From positions 36,857,825 to 36,921,824 of the forward strand of contig OY735215.1 in assembly GCA_963457665.1 (NCBI GenBank): a stretch of 64,000 nt of DNA, written 5' to 3'. Source of the stretch: Thysanoteuthis rhombus. Taxonomy: Eukaryota > Mollusca > Cephalopoda > Oegopsida > Thysanoteuthidae. Below the pieces are notes generated by a model, which saw only the letters and a program-made list of their open reading frames with translations, had not been told where the DNA came from and did no database searches. How positions within the stretch are numbered: the first letter of the stretch is position 1; every line of letters starts with the position of its first letter. The position numbers and the translations under genes were made by a program. Below are positions 63,733 through 64,000 of the stretch, in pieces.

Positions 63733-64000
63733 TCGTCTAGGATTAATCGTGGCGATATTTGTTTTATACTAGTTAATAAAAAAGCCAACAATGAGGAGAG
63801 GTTACTCTCACTTAGTGAATTATAATAGATGGATTGCAGTCTATATCTTTCCACCAATCCGTCCACCAAAGGTGTCTCGTCAGGGTGTAAAAGTTAGCAA
63901 GCTGGAATCATAGTTCAGCCGTGAGTTGACTAACAAAAACAACACTTAATAGATAATTACATCCGTTCACGAATGTACTTCGAAGAGATTACAGTTGGGG
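63733..64000. other. No gene seen
   Basis: Nothing recognised before the window edge. Confidence 0.4.

Overview
The window looks like non-coding, transposon-dense DNA from an animal nuclear genome. It is AT-rich and full of long dinucleotide and trinucleotide microsatellites. It carries tRNA- and 5S-derived SINE heads, many decayed non-LTR retrotransposon 3' ends, and relics of hAT, mariner/Tc1 and Penelope-like elements. I found no intact protein-coding gene, no convincing host exon and no prokaryotic feature. The mixture of elements and the compound (TA)(TG)(AG) repeats would fit a marine lophotrochozoan. A segment near 53.5 kb loosely recalls the tail of tRNA-derived cephalopod SINEs, so a cephalopod-like mollusc is a weak guess only. 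A run of exactly 200 N at 46301-46500 marks a scaffold gap.

Layout. 0-9 kb: an inverted pair of tRNA-type SINE ends, a 5S-rRNA-derived SINE head, a 339-bp hAT-type MITE with terminal inverted repeats (TIRs) and a target-site duplication (TSD), two copies of an RTE-like LINE (called family A here), a 15-bp minisatellite, then AT-rich DNA without genes. 9-12 kb: a long, stop-riddled hAT transposase pseudogene on the minus strand, split by a family A insertion that has its own 8-bp TSD. 12-19 kb: a second SINE copy, a different LINE C-terminus, the first of two copies of an unclassified GC-rich repeat, a mariner end, an RTE reverse transcriptase relic and a second hAT relic. 19-31 kb: more family A, mariner and Tc1-like ends, the second GC-rich repeat, and foldback sequences. 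31-35 kb: a Penelope-like GIY-YIG endonuclease relic and the longest family A copy, with reverse transcriptase motifs A and C. 35-47 kb: very long AT tracts, a tandem array with a tRNA-like B box, a mariner relic, more family A and the gap. 47-64 kb: a hammerhead-like fold, three fragments of a third LINE type with (TAA)n tails, several SINE heads, a three-copy dispersed repeat, a foldback and microsatellites.

How the parts relate. The autonomous relics give plausible, now dead, sources for the short elements: hAT transposase for the MITE, and family A LINE for a tRNA-head/LINE-tail composite at 57.9 kb. The most interesting signal is a short module, CUGAnGA then a hairpin then GAAA(C), at about eight loci, several of them head-to-head inverted pairs. 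It resembles a hammerhead ribozyme core. One copy (47.03-47.08 kb, minus strand) can be drawn as a complete minimal hammerhead. Such ribozymes are known from Penelope-like elements, and a Penelope-like relic lies in the same window. Protein calls come from reading translations by eye. All copies show frameshifts or stops, and element boundaries are approximate unless a TSD is stated.
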